A stretch of 35,190 nt of DNA from Bacillota bacterium (GCA_036504675.1 DASXUT010000143.1:1-35190), one strand, 5' to 3'. Counted from the first letter of the stretch, positions 22,152 through 31,206 are shown. The notes: generated by a model from the letters alone, not told the origin. Translations and numbers: made by a program.

Positions 22152-22979
22152 TTGGCCGTGGTCAATCCGGGGGCCGAAGCCGGCAAGGCCGCAGAAGCCG
22201 CCAAGGCCGCCGTTCGCTACAACTCGATGGAGCTGATGATCTGCCTGGCCGCCCGCTGCCTCGAGGACGGCAGCACGGTCGTGGTCGGGACCGGCGCCCC
22301 CTGTGCCGCCGCCATGCTGGCCCAGAAGACTTGCTCGCCGAACCTGATGATCATGTTCGAGGCCGGCGGGGCGGGGCCGCTCCTCCCCTCGATGCCCATC
22401 TCGGTCGGCGATTCCCGGACCTTCTATCACGGCCTCTTTGCCGGCAGCATGGGTGAGATCATGGACGCCTGCCAGCGCGGGATGGTCGACTGCACCTTCC
22501 TCGGCGGGGCTCAGATCGACCCTTACGGCAACATCAACTCGACGGTCATCGGCCCGCATGCCAAGCCGAAGGTTCGCTTTCCCGGCAGCGGCGGGGCCAA
22601 CGACCTGGCCTCCCTGTGCTGGCGGACGATGATGATCACCCCGCAGGACGCCAAGCGCTTCGTCCCCAAGTGCGACTTCGTCACCTCGCCGGGATACCTG
22701 ACCGGTCCGGGAGCCCGCGAGGCGGCCGGCCTGCCTCCCGGGACCGGGCCCTACAAGGTCATCACCCAGCTGGCCGTGATCGGCTTCGACGAGGCGACCA
22801 AGCGGATGAAGGTCGAGGGGCTCCACCCCGGGGTGACCCGCGAGGACGTCATCAAGAACACCGGCTTCGAGCTGCTCTGGGCCGAAGAGGTGTCCACCAG
22901 CGAGCCGCCGCGGGAGGAGGAGCTGAGGATATTGAGGGAGCAGGTGGATCCGTACAGGTACATCATTGGGAGAGGGTAA
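22152..22979 (+). CDS. CoA-transferase beta subunit (glutaconate CoA-transferase-like)
   Basis: A 275-residue partner of the preceding subunit. It carries the catalytic subunit signature: 'CLEDGSTVVVGTGAPCAAAMLAQKTCSPNLMIMFEAGGAGPLLPSMPISVGDSR', in which the Glu of FEAG matches the glutamate that forms the covalent acyl/CoA ester in this family. 'CTFLGGAQIDPYGNINSTVIG' is the conserved oxyanion and CoA region. The first codon is TTG 22152, one base after the alpha stop; GTG 22158 is an alternative. Overlapping purines (GGGGGCGAG) precede it. The operon ends here with a hairpin terminator. Substrate is unknown, with dicarboxylic or branched-chain acids as reasonable guesses from the GctAB resemblance. 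All expected residues are present, and the two subunits are probably made in equal amounts. Confidence 0.88.
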   Translation: MAVVNPGAEAGKAAEAAKAAVRYNSMELMICLAARCLEDGSTVVVGTGAPCAAAMLAQKTCSPNLMIMFEAGGAGPLLPSMPISVGDSRTFYHGLFAGSMGEIMDACQRGMVDCTFLGGAQIDPYGNINSTVIGPHAKPKVRFPGSGGANDLASLCWRTMMITPQDAKRFVPKCDFVTSPGYLTGPGAREAAGLPPGTGPYKVITQLAVIGFDEATKRMKVEGLHPGVTREDVIKNTGFELLWAEEVSTSEPPREEELRILREQVDPYRYIIGRG

Positions 22980-23010
22980 CCCGGGTTCAGACACCTTCTC
23001 TGTAAGAACG

Positions 23011-23045
23011 AGAAGCCGCTCCGGATCTTGGCCGGAGCGGCTTCT
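23011..23045. terminator. Bidirectional hairpin between convergent CoA-transferase and chemoreceptor genes
   Basis: AGAAGCCGCTCCGG (23011-23024) and CCGGAGCGGCTTCT (23032-23045) form a perfect 14-pair stem with a seven-base loop. The stem ends in AGAA/TTCT rather than a long T-run. Its position between convergent gene ends supports termination from both sides. Confidence 0.75.
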
Positions 23046-23074
23046 ACCGTCATTGGGCGCCGGGTGGCGGCTAA

Positions 23075-24673
23075 TCAGACTTCCGTCCCGATCCGGTGGC
23101 TGAGGTCGCGCAGGCTCTGGCCCAGTCTGGCCAATTCCTGAGCGGCGGCCGCCGCCTGTTGGACCGAGGCGCTGGTCTGCTCGGTCGAGGCGGCCGCCTG
23201 GGTCATCGCCGAAGCGATGCTGTGCATGCCCTCCTTCGAGGCCTCCGACGACCGGACGATCTCCTCGAGGACGGCCCTGGCCCGGTCGGTCTTCTCGACC
23301 GTCACTGTCACCTGGCCCTGGACCTTATCCAGCGACTTATCGAGGTTGTCGGTCTTGGCGTTGATCCCCTGGACCAGTTCGAGGATTTGCTTGGTCGAAC
23401 TCTGGGCCCGCGAGGCCAGCTTCCTGACCTCCTCAGCGACGACGGCGAATCCTCGTCCCTGGTCACCGGCCCGGGCGGCCTCGATGGCCGCGTTGAGGGC
23501 CAGGAGGTTGGTCTGTTCGGCGATGTCCCTGATGACGTCGAGAATCTCGGTGATCCGCCGGCTGTGGTCCTTGAGTTCCAACATGTCGCGCTTGGACTCG
23601 GCGGCCGCCTGGGCGATCGCCCGGCTGGCCTCGGCGGTCTCGCTGACCGTCCGGGCCCCGTTGCCGGCGGCGTCGGTGGACTGTTGGACGGTTTTCAGGA
23701 CCTCCTGGGTGTTCTCATTGACCTTGCCGACGGTGGCCGCCATCTCCTCACTGACCGAGGAGACCTCTTCGATGCTGGCGGCGAACTCCTCGCTGGTGGC
23801 GCTGGTCTCCTCGGCGTTCTTCTGGAGCTCGGTCTCCGCGGCGACCAGGTTGGAGATATCGCGGCACAGCTCGAACCCCCCGATGACCTGGCCCCGACTG
23901 TCCTTGATGCCGCCCGCGCTGGCCAGGATGTTCTTCTTGGCCCCGGTCTTGTCGGTGATGACCACCCGAGCCCCGCTGACCGTCTTGCCCGTCGACATGC
24001 ACTGCTTCAAGGCACAGCCGGAATCACCGATGTTGCTCTTGAAGACCTCGCGGCACTTCAGCTTGTTGACGGTCTCGGCCGGAGAGTATCCGGTCAGGGT
24101 GGCGCAGGCATCATTCATGTAGGTGATGGTCAGCTGGGCGTTGGCGACGAAGAAGGGGTCGGAGATCCCCTGGACGATGCTGGTGCTGTACTCTTCCTTG
24201 TTCTTGACCTCGACCTCGGCGGCGACTTGGTCGCTGATGTCCCGGATGACCTCGAGGCCTCCGACCACCTGGCCGGTGGGATCGGTGATCACTCCGGCGC
24301 TGGCGCTGACCGGGATCTGGCGGCCCGATCGGTGGGTGATGAACACCCGAGCCCCGACCACCGAGTGACCCGAGGCCATGCAGCCCTTGATGGCGCACCC
24401 ATTATTGCAGATGTCGCTGCGGAAGACATCCTGGCACTTCATCCGGTTGACCGTCTCCGCGGCGCTGTACCCGATCAGTTGCTCGCAGGCCTCGTTCATG
24501 TAGACTACGGTTAGCTCAGAGTCGGTTATGAAGAGCGGGTCGGGAAGGCTCTTGACCACGGATTGATAGATGCTGAAGGCGGTGGCCGGCGCCTCCCGGA
24601 CGGGAGATCCGGCGGTACCCACGGATGATGAACGGACCAGGGCGAAGGCGGCCTCTTGTTTGGCGGCGGCCAT
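23075..24673 (-). CDS. Soluble methyl-accepting chemotaxis protein with two Cys-rich PAS domains
   Basis: A 532-residue chemoreceptor without membrane helices. Two tandem PAS domains (about 35-150 and 160-280) share the pattern 'DP.F......T..YMN.AC..L.GYS.AETVN...C'. The first carries Cys80, Cys89, Cys93 and Cys98; the second carries Cys207, Cys220 and Cys225, missing the one equivalent to Cys89. Each domain also has a Cys in MNEAC/MNDAC. The rest is a long coiled-coil signalling domain with the kinase-contact hairpin '[40 protein letters not shown]'. Such receptors sense cytoplasmic redox or metal state and control CheA. The Cys clusters could hold iron-sulfur, heme or zinc. ATG 24673 has only a weak CGGCAGG site. 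The Ala-rich first 30 residues are poorly conserved. No che genes are nearby. Confidence 0.93.
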   Translation of the reverse strand: MAAAKQEAAFALVRSSSVGTAGSPVREAPATAFSIYQSVVKSLPDPLFITDSELTVVYMNEACEQLIGYSAAETVNRMKCQDVFRSDICNNGCAIKGCMASGHSVVGARVFITHRSGRQIPVSASAGVITDPTGQVVGGLEVIRDISDQVAAEVEVKNKEEYSTSIVQGISDPFFVANAQLTITYMNDACATLTGYSPAETVNKLKCREVFKSNIGDSGCALKQCMSTGKTVSGARVVITDKTGAKKNILASAGGIKDSRGQVIGGFELCRDISNLVAAETELQKNAEETSATSEEFAASIEEVSSVSEEMAATVGKVNENTQEVLKTVQQSTDAAGNGARTVSETAEASRAIAQAAAESKRDMLELKDHSRRITEILDVIRDIAEQTNLLALNAAIEAARAGDQGRGFAVVAEEVRKLASRAQSSTKQILELVQGINAKTDNLDKSLDKVQGQVTVTVEKTDRARAVLEEIVRSSEASKEGMHSIASAMTQAAASTEQTSASVQQAAAAAQELARLGQSLRDLSHRIGTEV

Positions 24674-24810
24674 GCCTGCCGCTGCGGTGTCAGATGCCGA
24701 GGAACAGAGCGATGCGAAGACTGCTCGGTGTCCAGGGTGCGACTCGAAGGTCTTGAAGGAGGTCTGGGCCCCTCTGTAGGGCGGGGGCGATAGAGCGGAG
24801 CTGCCTAAGG

Positions 24811-24837
24811 CATGTTGGCGGCCTTCCTACCAACATG
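24811..24837. repeat. Inverted repeat CATGTTGG-N11-CCAACATG (operator-like)
   Basis: Perfect eight-base arms lie in the 389-base gap 24674-25062 between the divergent chemoreceptor and rpiR-type genes. The AT content is higher here than around it. It may be an operator, possibly for the adjacent RpiR protein. The rest of this gap shows a candidate promoter at 24871-24899 and nothing else I can name. Confidence 0.45.
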
Positions 24838-24870
24838 TATCGACATATTCCGACTTTAGTTCAGTTCCAG

Positions 24871-24899
24871 TTTACATCGCGATGGACTTGCGGTATACC
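24871..24899 (+). promoter_or_regulatory. Candidate promoter of the RpiR/BMP transporter region
   Basis: TTTACA (24871-24876) and TATACC (24894-24899) are 17 bases apart, 34 bases downstream of the CATGTTGG dyad. The implied leader to the ATG at 25063 is about 155 bases and contains no recognised riboswitch. Confidence 0.45.
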
Positions 24900-25062
24900 C
24901 GGTCTAGGTCCCGGGGACGACGCGCAAGGCGTCTCCAGGAGCAAGCTGGGCGGCAAGAAATATTTGCGCTCCACGCACTTTCGCAAGAAGATTTGCGGCA
25001 GGAACCAGACCGTCCACGTTGAATTTCGTTTCGTTCAGGTCTGCTCAGGAGGTGATTGTTCC

Positions 25063-25998
25063 ATGGGCCGTCCGTCGAAGAAGCCGCACAAGCCAGGTTC
25101 GGTCCCGCCCGCGGCCTCGCCCGCGGCTTCGCCCGCGCGCTCCGAACTCGAGGCCCGCATCCGCACCGCCTACCCAAGACTCAGCCCGGCCAAGCAGAAG
25201 ATCGCCCAGTGGATCCTCAGGAACACCGAGGAGGCGGCCTTCTTTTCGGCGGTGATGATCGCCAAGGCCGTCGGCATCAGTGAGTCGGTGGTCACCCGCT
25301 TCGCCCTCGACCTTGGCTTCTCAGGCTTTCGCGGCCTCCAGGAGGCTAGTCAGCTGATCCTCCGCGACCGCCTGAAGGTGACCGACCGGCTGCGGCGCGC
25401 CTTGGCCGACGAGCACTCGGCGATGAGCCACAGTGTCCGGATCTTCGAACGGGACATGGAGAACATCCGCGAGACCATGGCCGGCGTGTCCGAAGCCGAC
25501 CTCGAGAAGGCCGCCGACCTCATCGTCAAGGCCGACAAGGTCGGGGTCGTCGGCCTGCGCAGCGCCCTCGCCCCCGGCCTCGTCCTTCACACCTTCTTGA
25601 ACGAGGTCCTGGGCAACGCCCGCCTGATCATCCCGGGGCTCGGGGATTTCTTCGATTACCTGCGTTTCTGGGGACCCAAGGACGTCGTCATCGGCGCCAG
25701 CTTCCTGATGAGCCGTAACTTCACCCTGGACGTCATGCGCTTCGCCAAGGAGCGGAAGTGCCGGGTGATCGTCATCACCGACAGCGCCGTGGCCCCCGTC
25801 ACCGAGGTCGCCGACCTCATCTTCGTCGTCCGGACGTCCGGCGAGTTCATCTCCTACGCGGCTTCCATGGCCCTCATCGACGCCCTGCTCTATCAGGTGG
25901 CGGCGAGGGTCAAAGACAAGTCCGTGGCCCTGGCCAGCGAGACCGAGGGCCTGGTGCGGACCTACTTCGGAAGCCGCGACGAGGAGCGGAACAGATAA
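25063..25998 (+). CDS. RpiR-family transcriptional regulator (HTH plus SIS domain)
   Basis: A 311-residue regulator. After a Pro/Ala-rich 25-residue tail, the N-terminal HTH_6 domain reads 'RIRTAYPRLSPAKQKIAQWILRNTEEAAFFSAVMIAKAVGISESVVTRFALDLGFSGFRGLQ', the RpiR pattern. The C-terminal SIS sugar-phosphate-binding domain follows ('EKAADLIVKADKVGVVGLRSALAPGLVLHTFLNEVLGN', 'PKDVVIGASFLMSRNFTLDVMRFAKERKCRVIVITDSAVAPVTEVADLIFVV'). ATG 25063 sits after a full AGGAGGTGAT site, whereas the longer open frame from 24835 runs through the promoter region. It is the first gene before the BMP lipoprotein, permeases and ATPase, so it probably senses a phosphosugar, for example ribose phosphate from nucleoside breakdown, and controls that transporter. 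The ligand is inferred only from context. Confidence 0.92.
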   Translation: MGRPSKKPHKPGSVPPAASPAASPARSELEARIRTAYPRLSPAKQKIAQWILRNTEEAAFFSAVMIAKAVGISESVVTRFALDLGFSGFRGLQEASQLILRDRLKVTDRLRRALADEHSAMSHSVRIFERDMENIRETMAGVSEADLEKAADLIVKADKVGVVGLRSALAPGLVLHTFLNEVLGNARLIIPGLGDFFDYLRFWGPKDVVIGASFLMSRNFTLDVMRFAKERKCRVIVITDSAVAPVTEVADLIFVVRTSGEFISYAASMALIDALLYQVAARVKDKSVALASETEGLVRTYFGSRDEERNR

Positions 25999-26115
25999 TC
26001 CCGGCCAGTTGAATGAGCCCATAGGAGGGCGTCTTCCGACCTCCGCGCTCGGAACCAGGTCGTCCAATGGTGCCAGGTTTGAGTCAGCAAGACCCAAGTC
26101 AAGGAGGCAGAGCAG

Positions 26116-27114
26116 ATGAAGAAGAGATGGTCGCTCCTGGTTTGGCTCGTCGTCTTCGCCATGATCGTCGGGATTTCCGCCGGCTGCAGCGGCGCCAAGA
26201 CCAAGGAACCAGAGAAGCTCAAGGTGGCCCTCCTCGTCCCCGGCTCGATCACCGACGGCGGCTGGAGCGAGTCGGCCTACAAGGGTCTCAAGAAGGTCGA
26301 GTCCGATTTCGGTGCCGAAGTCAGCTACATGCAGATCAAGTCACCCTCCGACGTCGTCGAGGGCTTCCGGGATTACGCCCAGAAGGGCTACAAGATCGTC
26401 TTCGGCCACAGCTACGACTATCAGGACGCGGCCAAGCGGGTCGGTCCCGACTTCAAGAACACCATCTTCATCACCAGCGGCGGCACGACCGTCATGGACA
26501 ATGTCTCGCCGATCTATACCGAGTTTGAACAGGCCACCTACCTCATGGGCGTGGTGGCGGCCAAGATGACCAAGACCGGTACCGTCGGGATGATCGGCAG
26601 CCAGGACATGCCGGCCATCTCCAAGACCCTGATCAGCTTCGAGCAGGGCGTCAAGGACACCGATTCCAAGGTGAAGGTCCTGAAGACCTACATCGGCAGC
26701 CAGGACGACGTGGGCAAGGCCAAGGAAGCGACGATCACGATGATCAACTCGGGCGCCGACATCTTCTGGGTCAGCGCCAACGCCGCCGGCCAGGGCGCTC
26801 TCCAGGCCGTCCGCGAGAACGCCAAGAAGGGCGTCAAGATCTTCGGTTCCTACTCCCGGTGGTCGGACAAGGATCCTGACGTGGTCATCGCCGACGGCGT
26901 CATCGACTTCTCCAACGCCTTCAGCGTCATCGTCAAGCAGGTCAAGGACGGCACCTGGAAGTCCGGCACGATCCGGGTCGGGACCAAGGACAACGTCGTC
27001 CAGTTCCTCTGGAACGCCAAGATGACCATCCCGCAGCCGGCCAAGGACGCCTACGACAAGGCCCTGAAAGACATCCAGGACGGCAAGATCAAGATCAACA
27101 TCGGGGCCTATTGA
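26116..27114 (+). CDS. BMP-family substrate-binding lipoprotein (nucleoside-type ABC importer)
   Basis: A 332-residue exported lipoprotein: signal peptide 1-23 with lipobox ISAGC (Cys24), then a periplasmic-binding fold of the Bmp/Med/PnrA type. Family marks are 'KVALLVPGSITDGGWSESAYKGLKKVE' at the start, 'FGHSYDYQDAAKRVGPDFKNTIFITSGG' and 'ATYLMGVVAAKMTKTGTVGMIGSQDMPAI' in the middle, and 'ADIFWVSANAAGQGALQAVRENAKKGVKIFGSY' in the second lobe. PnrA proteins bind purine nucleosides, while other members bind autoinducer-type or basic molecules. ATG 26116 has AAGGAGGCAGAGCAG before it. The gene starts 117 bases after rpiR and 38 before the ATPase. Context, with two BMP-type permeases and an RpiR regulator, supports nucleoside or related sugar-containing substrates. 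Confidence 0.92.
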   Translation: MKKRWSLLVWLVVFAMIVGISAGCSGAKTKEPEKLKVALLVPGSITDGGWSESAYKGLKKVESDFGAEVSYMQIKSPSDVVEGFRDYAQKGYKIVFGHSYDYQDAAKRVGPDFKNTIFITSGGTTVMDNVSPIYTEFEQATYLMGVVAAKMTKTGTVGMIGSQDMPAISKTLISFEQGVKDTDSKVKVLKTYIGSQDDVGKAKEATITMINSGADIFWVSANAAGQGALQAVRENAKKGVKIFGSYSRWSDKDPDVVIADGVIDFSNAFSVIVKQVKDGTWKSGTIRVGTKDNVVQFLWNAKMTIPQPAKDAYDKALKDIQDGKIKINIGAY

Positions 27115-27152
27115 TCCAGGGCTCACCGGTTAGCGCCGTTCAAGACTGAGAG

Positions 27153-28703
27153 GTGAGCCCCCTGTACGCTCTCGAGACCAGGGGCGTCACAAAGCGATTC
27201 GGTGCCCTGGTGGCCAATGATCACATCGACATCGGGGTCCGGCCCGGAGAGGTCCTGGCCCTTCTCGGCGAGAACGGCGCGGGCAAGACCACATTGATGA
27301 ACGTCCTCTATGGTCTCCTGCGACCGGACGAGGGTGAGATCCTGGTGGGCGGGCGACCGGCCGAGCTCCGGTCGCCCCGCCAGGCCATCGACCTCGGGAT
27401 CGGCATGGTCCACCAGCATTTCATGCTGGTCCCGGCCTTTTCCGTGGCCGAGAATGTCGTCCTCGGGATGCACAAGAAGACCGGCGCGGTGATCTCCAAA
27501 GCCCGCCTGAATTCGTCCGTCCGCGAATTCGCCCATCGCTACAATTTCGACCTCGACCCGGAAAGACGGGTCGGCGACCTTCCAGTCGGTCTCCAGCAAC
27601 GGGTGGAGATCTTGAAGAGTCTCTATCGTGGGGCCCAGGTGCTGATCCTCGACGAACCGACGGCGGTCCTCACCCCCCAGGAGATCGCCGAGCTGTTCAA
27701 GGTCGTCCGGCATCTGCAGTCCGAAGGCAAGTCGGTTATCTTCATCAGCCACAAGCTTAACGAGGTGATGGAGATCAGCCAGCGGATCGCCGTCCTCCGC
27801 CTGGGCAAGGTGCAAGGGAGCGTCGAGACGGCCAAGACATCCTCGGCCGAGCTGGCCAGGATGATGATCGGCCGGGATCTGGCGGCCCCTTCCCGCTCCC
27901 CAGGGCATACCGGTGAGCAGCCGGTACTCTCCATCAAGGGGCTGACTGTGAAGCGGGGCGAGAAGGCCGCCTGCGCCGATCTCTCGCTCGACGTCTGGGG
28001 CGGCGAGATCGTCGGCCTCGCCGGCGTCGACGGCAACGGCCAGAAGGAACTGGTCGAAGGCATCCTCGGCGTGGCGCCGGTGGCGGCCGGCCGGGTCACC
28101 CTCGACGGTCGTGACATCACCGGCAAGAGCCCGGCCCGGGTGATCGACGCCGGGCTGGCCCTGGTTCCCGAAGACAGGCAGGTCCGTGGCCTGGTGATGG
28201 ACTTCTCCATCGCCGAGAACCTGATCCTCGAAGGGCACCGGGTGGCCCCCTTCCGTCGCGGCGCCTTCATCGATGATGGGCGGGTCAACCGATACGCCCA
28301 GGGACTGGTCAAGGACTTCGACATCCGGACCGGCGGCGGGCCGTCGGCCCCGGTGTCCTCGCTGTCCGGCGGCAATCAGCAGAAGGTCGTTCTGGCCCGG
28401 GAAATCTCGCGCGATCCCAAAGCCCTTGTGGTCATGAAACCGACCCGGGGCCTCGACGTTGGAGCGACCGAGTACGTCCACAAGCGCCTCCTCGAGGAGC
28501 GGGCCAAAGGAAAGGCCATCCTTTTGGTCTCGACGGAGCTCGAGGAGATCATGGACCTCAGCGACCGGATCGCCGTCATGCACCGTGGGGAACTCACCGG
28601 TCTGGTCTGGCCCGACGTCAACCAAGAGGACCTCGGCCAGATGATGACCGGAGCCAAGACCATCTTCACGGCCCTGGCGCCCAAAGGGGGCGGCAGTCGA
28701 TGA
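27153..28703 (+). CDS. ABC transporter ATPase with two nucleotide-binding domains (BMP system)
   Basis: A 516-residue double ATPase. Domain 1 has Walker A GENGAGKTT (residues 39-47), Q-loop 'IGMVHQHFMLVPAFSVAENVVLG', signature 'LPVGLQQRVEILK' and Walker B 'VLILDEPTAVLTPQE'. Domain 2 (from about residue 255) has a degenerate Walker A 'GVDGNGQKELVEGI', signature 'LSGGNQQKVVLAREI' and 'ALVVMKPTRGLDVGA', typical of sugar and nucleoside importers (RbsA, YufO, NupA). Here one site is catalytic and the other only binds. Domain 2's Walker B carries Lys where the catalytic Glu would be. GTG 27153 follows ACTGAGAGGTGA purines. The stop overlaps the start of the next gene by four bases, giving tight coupling to the permeases. 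The gene is complete and of usual length for this class. Confidence 0.95.
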   Translation: MSPLYALETRGVTKRFGALVANDHIDIGVRPGEVLALLGENGAGKTTLMNVLYGLLRPDEGEILVGGRPAELRSPRQAIDLGIGMVHQHFMLVPAFSVAENVVLGMHKKTGAVISKARLNSSVREFAHRYNFDLDPERRVGDLPVGLQQRVEILKSLYRGAQVLILDEPTAVLTPQEIAELFKVVRHLQSEGKSVIFISHKLNEVMEISQRIAVLRLGKVQGSVETAKTSSAELARMMIGRDLAAPSRSPGHTGEQPVLSIKGLTVKRGEKAACADLSLDVWGGEIVGLAGVDGNGQKELVEGILGVAPVAAGRVTLDGRDITGKSPARVIDAGLALVPEDRQVRGLVMDFSIAENLILEGHRVAPFRRGAFIDDGRVNRYAQGLVKDFDIRTGGGPSAPVSSLSGGNQQKVVLAREISRDPKALVVMKPTRGLDVGATEYVHKRLLEERAKGKAILLVSTELEEIMDLSDRIAVMHRGELTGLVWPDVNQEDLGQMMTGAKTIFTALAPKGGGSR

Positions 28704-29851
28704 ACGGGCGGCAATCGATCAACACCAATTTGCGCCTCAAGATTGTCCTCGGGGCGGCGCGTCAGCTGGCCATCCCTCTCCTGGCCGTCCTGTCGGCCTT
28801 CATCGTCGGCATGGTCATGGTCGCCCTGGCCGGATTCGATCCGATCAAGTCCTTCATCGCCCTCCTCGACGGGGCCTTCGGGAGCGGGATCAACTTCACC
28901 GAGACCCTGGTCAAGAGCGGGCCATTCCTGTTCACCGGGCTGGGCGTGGCCATCGCCTTCCGCAGCAAGTCGTTTAACATCGGGGCCGAAGGCCAGTTCT
29001 ACATGGGGGCCTTGGCCGTCAGCTGGCTGGGAGTGGCCCTCGGCGGGCTGCCCGCGGTGGTCCTGATCCCGATCCTGATGGTCGCGGCCTTCGTGTCGGG
29101 GGGCATCTACGGGGCCATTCCCGGGTACCTCAAGGCCCGGGTGGGCGCGTCCGAAATCGTCACCACGGTGATGATGAACTCCATCGCCGTCCAGTTCGTC
29201 AACTGGATCATCCGCGGTCCCTTGCAGGAGCCGCGGCACTTCTACCCGGAGACGGCCGAGATCGCCGCCTCGGCCAAGCTGCCGGTCCTCATCCATGGGA
29301 CCAGGCTTCACCTGGGCCTCTTCATCGGCCTGGCGATCGCGGTGCTGGCCTACTACTTCATCACCAAGACCGTCCTCGGCTACCAGATCAGGGCGGTCGG
29401 CTCGGGCCCGCTGGCGGCCGAATACGCCGGCATCGATATCAAGCGCAACATCATCCTGGCCATGGCCATCAGCGGCGGCCTGGCCGGCCTCGGCGGGGCG
29501 GTCGAGCTGACCGGGGTGACCTGGAAACTCTACAGCAATTTCTCACCGGGCTATGGCTACAGCGCCATCGCCGTGGCCCTCCTGGCCAGGCGGAACCCGC
29601 TGGCCGTCATCCTGACGTCGCTGCTCTTCGGGGCCCTGGCCACCGGGGCCAACAACCTACAGCGGGCGGCCGAGGTCCCGGCCATGCTCTCCTCGGTCAT
29701 GCAGGCCCTGGTCATCTTCTTCGTCCTCGGTTACGCCGTCTATGAACAGTGGCCACGGAAGGGGCGGGGACGCCCCGTGCCTGGGCCGAAGGCCGGGACA
29801 CTCGCCGCGGCTGGGTCGGGCGAGTCGAAGGGGGCCGGCGCCGATGACTGA
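28700..29851 (+). CDS. ABC transporter permease 1 (BMP/nucleoside type, NupB/YufP-like)
   Basis: A 383-residue membrane protein with about ten helices. The BPD_transp_2 family marks are 'GVAIAFRSKSFNIGAEGQFYMGALAVSWLG', 'VGASEIVTTVMMNSIAVQFVNWIIRGPLQEP' and 'AVGSGPLAAEYAGIDIKRNIILAMAISGGLAGLGGAVELTG', the last including the ATPase-contact loop. Such proteins form half of the channel for ribose, nucleosides or related solutes. ATG 28700 overlaps the end of the ATPase gene, and the C-terminus is a charged Gly/Arg-rich tail with 'KGRGRPVPGPKAGTLAAAGSGESKG' that is not membrane-bound. This tail is probably cytoplasmic and may be specific to the lineage. The next permease begins eight bases before its stop. 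The pair makes the heterodimeric channel. Confidence 0.93.
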   Translation: MNGRQSINTNLRLKIVLGAARQLAIPLLAVLSAFIVGMVMVALAGFDPIKSFIALLDGAFGSGINFTETLVKSGPFLFTGLGVAIAFRSKSFNIGAEGQFYMGALAVSWLGVALGGLPAVVLIPILMVAAFVSGGIYGAIPGYLKARVGASEIVTTVMMNSIAVQFVNWIIRGPLQEPRHFYPETAEIAASAKLPVLIHGTRLHLGLFIGLAIAVLAYYFITKTVLGYQIRAVGSGPLAAEYAGIDIKRNIILAMAISGGLAGLGGAVELTGVTWKLYSNFSPGYGYSAIAVALLARRNPLAVILTSLLFGALATGANNLQRAAEVPAMLSSVMQALVIFFVLGYAVYEQWPRKGRGRPVPGPKAGTLAAAGSGESKGAGADD

Positions 29852-30779
29852 ACCACTCTTCAGCCTGAACGCCATCGTCCTTCTCTTGGCCTCGACGATG
29901 CGGACGACCGCGCCGGTCCTTCTGGCGGCCATCGGCGGCCTCTACTCGGATCGCTCGGGGGTCCTCAGCATCGGTATGGAGGGCTTCATGCTCACCGGGG
30001 CCTTCGCCGGTTTCGTCGGCGCCTTCTACAGCGGTAACCTGTGGGTGGGCCTGCTCACGGCCATCGTCGCCGGAGCCGCGCTGGCCTTTCTGTACGCCTA
30101 CTTCTCTATTTCCGTGGGCTCCAGTCAGGCCGTCACCGGGACCGGCATCGTCATGCTGGCTGCCGGGGCCACCGGCTTCCTGAACCGCGTGCTCTTCCGG
30201 TCGAGCGGGGACTTCGTCCGGATCACCCCCTTCCAGCCGGTGGCCATTCCCGGGCTCAGCCATATCCCGGTCCTCGGTCCCATCCTGTTCAACCAGAACA
30301 TCCTGGTTTACCTGGCCTTGTTGTTGGTCCCGGTGACCTGGTTCATCCTCTACCGGACCGCCCTCGGCCTGGACATCCGCTCCGTCGGCGAGCACGCCAA
30401 GGCCGCCGACACCGTCGGCCTGAACGTCAAGTTCATCCGTTACGGTTGTGTGGTGCTGAGCGGGGCCCTCGGCGGCCTGGGCGGAGCCTACCTGTCGCTG
30501 GCCCACGCCAACACGTTCATCGAGATGATGACCGCCGAGCGCGGCTACGTGGCCTTCGCCATCATCATCTTCGGCAAGTACAACCCGTTCGGCGCCCTGG
30601 GCGCCGCCCTGCTCTTCGGGTTGGCCGACGCCCTCCAGCTGAAACTGCAGGTAGGCGGCCTACCCATCCCCTACGAGTTCCTGCTGATGTTGCCCTATGT
30701 CCTGACCCTGGTGGCGATGGTCCTGGCCGGGCGGACGACTTCGCCGGCCAACCTGGGGACGGCCTACAAAGAGGAGTGA
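29844..30779 (+). CDS. ABC transporter permease 2 (BMP/nucleoside type, NupC/YufQ-like)
   Basis: A 311-residue membrane protein with about eight helices, partner of the preceding permease. Family marks are 'APVLLAAIGGLYSDRSGVLSIGMEGFMLTGAFAGFVG', 'GSSQAVTGTGIVMLAAGATGFLNRVLF', and the coupling region 'RSVGEHAKAADTVGLNVKFIRYGCVVLSGALGGLGGAYLSLAH' that docks on the ATPase. The ATG at 29844 lies inside the end of the upstream gene, an eight-base overlap (ATGACTGA), so it is translationally coupled. A longer open frame begins at 29742, but it has no such match and lies within the upstream gene. It is the last gene of the RpiR-BMP-ATPase-permease set. Nothing in the sequence narrows the solute further than the BMP family as a whole. 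Confidence 0.94.
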   Translation: MTEPLFSLNAIVLLLASTMRTTAPVLLAAIGGLYSDRSGVLSIGMEGFMLTGAFAGFVGAFYSGNLWVGLLTAIVAGAALAFLYAYFSISVGSSQAVTGTGIVMLAAGATGFLNRVLFRSSGDFVRITPFQPVAIPGLSHIPVLGPILFNQNILVYLALLLVPVTWFILYRTALGLDIRSVGEHAKAADTVGLNVKFIRYGCVVLSGALGGLGGAYLSLAHANTFIEMMTAERGYVAFAIIIFGKYNPFGALGAALLFGLADALQLKLQVGGLPIPYEFLLMLPYVLTLVAMVLAGRTTSPANLGTAYKEE

Positions 30780-30834
30780 GCGTCCGGGGGAGCCGAGCCA
30801 AGGCCAGACGACTGAGATCGCCGAGAGGAGCCTG

Positions 30835-31152
30835 ATGATGGGCCAATCATACAACCATCCGAAGAAGATAAAGATAGTCGTGCACAAGCTGACGAGCCCC
30901 CCCGACGGCGGGGCGTGCCACATCCACACCGAGGGGCAGGAGTTCGAGTTCGACTTCGAGCGCTGCCCCAAGGACTTCTGCGCGGCCGCCTTCCACAGCC
31001 TCTGGCCCCACCTGCGAGTCATGGAGCTGGGCGGCCGGCACCCCTGGGACAAGGAGTCCGGAGTGACCTACGTGGCCTGCCCCGACCCCAACAAGACGAC
31101 GGTCTTCAAGATCATCGCCGACGACGGGAGACAGGCGCCAAAGGGGAACTGA
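30835..31152 (+). CDS. TIGR04076 family small protein
   Basis: A 105-residue protein of unknown function. The text 'KKIKIVVHKLTSPPDGGACHIHTEGQEFEFDFERCPKDFCAAAFHSLWPHLRVMELGGRHPWDKESGVTYVACPDPNKTTVFKI' follows TIGR04076: an N-terminal 'KI.V' strand, the 'C..H.EGQEF' block, 'P.. FC..A...L.P...V...GG..PW', and a final 'ACPDP...VVFK' strand. Four Cys and three His are conserved-looking and could bind metal, but no site is established. Two ATGs overlap (30835 and 30838), following GAGAGGAG, and I cannot choose between them. It sits between the transporter and a DUF362 gene, 55 bases after the permease and about the same before the next gene, probably in one transcript with the latter. Confidence 0.82.
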   Translation: MMGQSYNHPKKIKIVVHKLTSPPDGGACHIHTEGQEFEFDFERCPKDFCAAAFHSLWPHLRVMELGGRHPWDKESGVTYVACPDPNKTTVFKIIADDGRQAPKGN

Positions 31153-31206
31153 CGCCGGCGGCCAGGGCCGCGGCCGGGGAGCTGATCGGGCGGGGAGGTA
31201 CCGACG

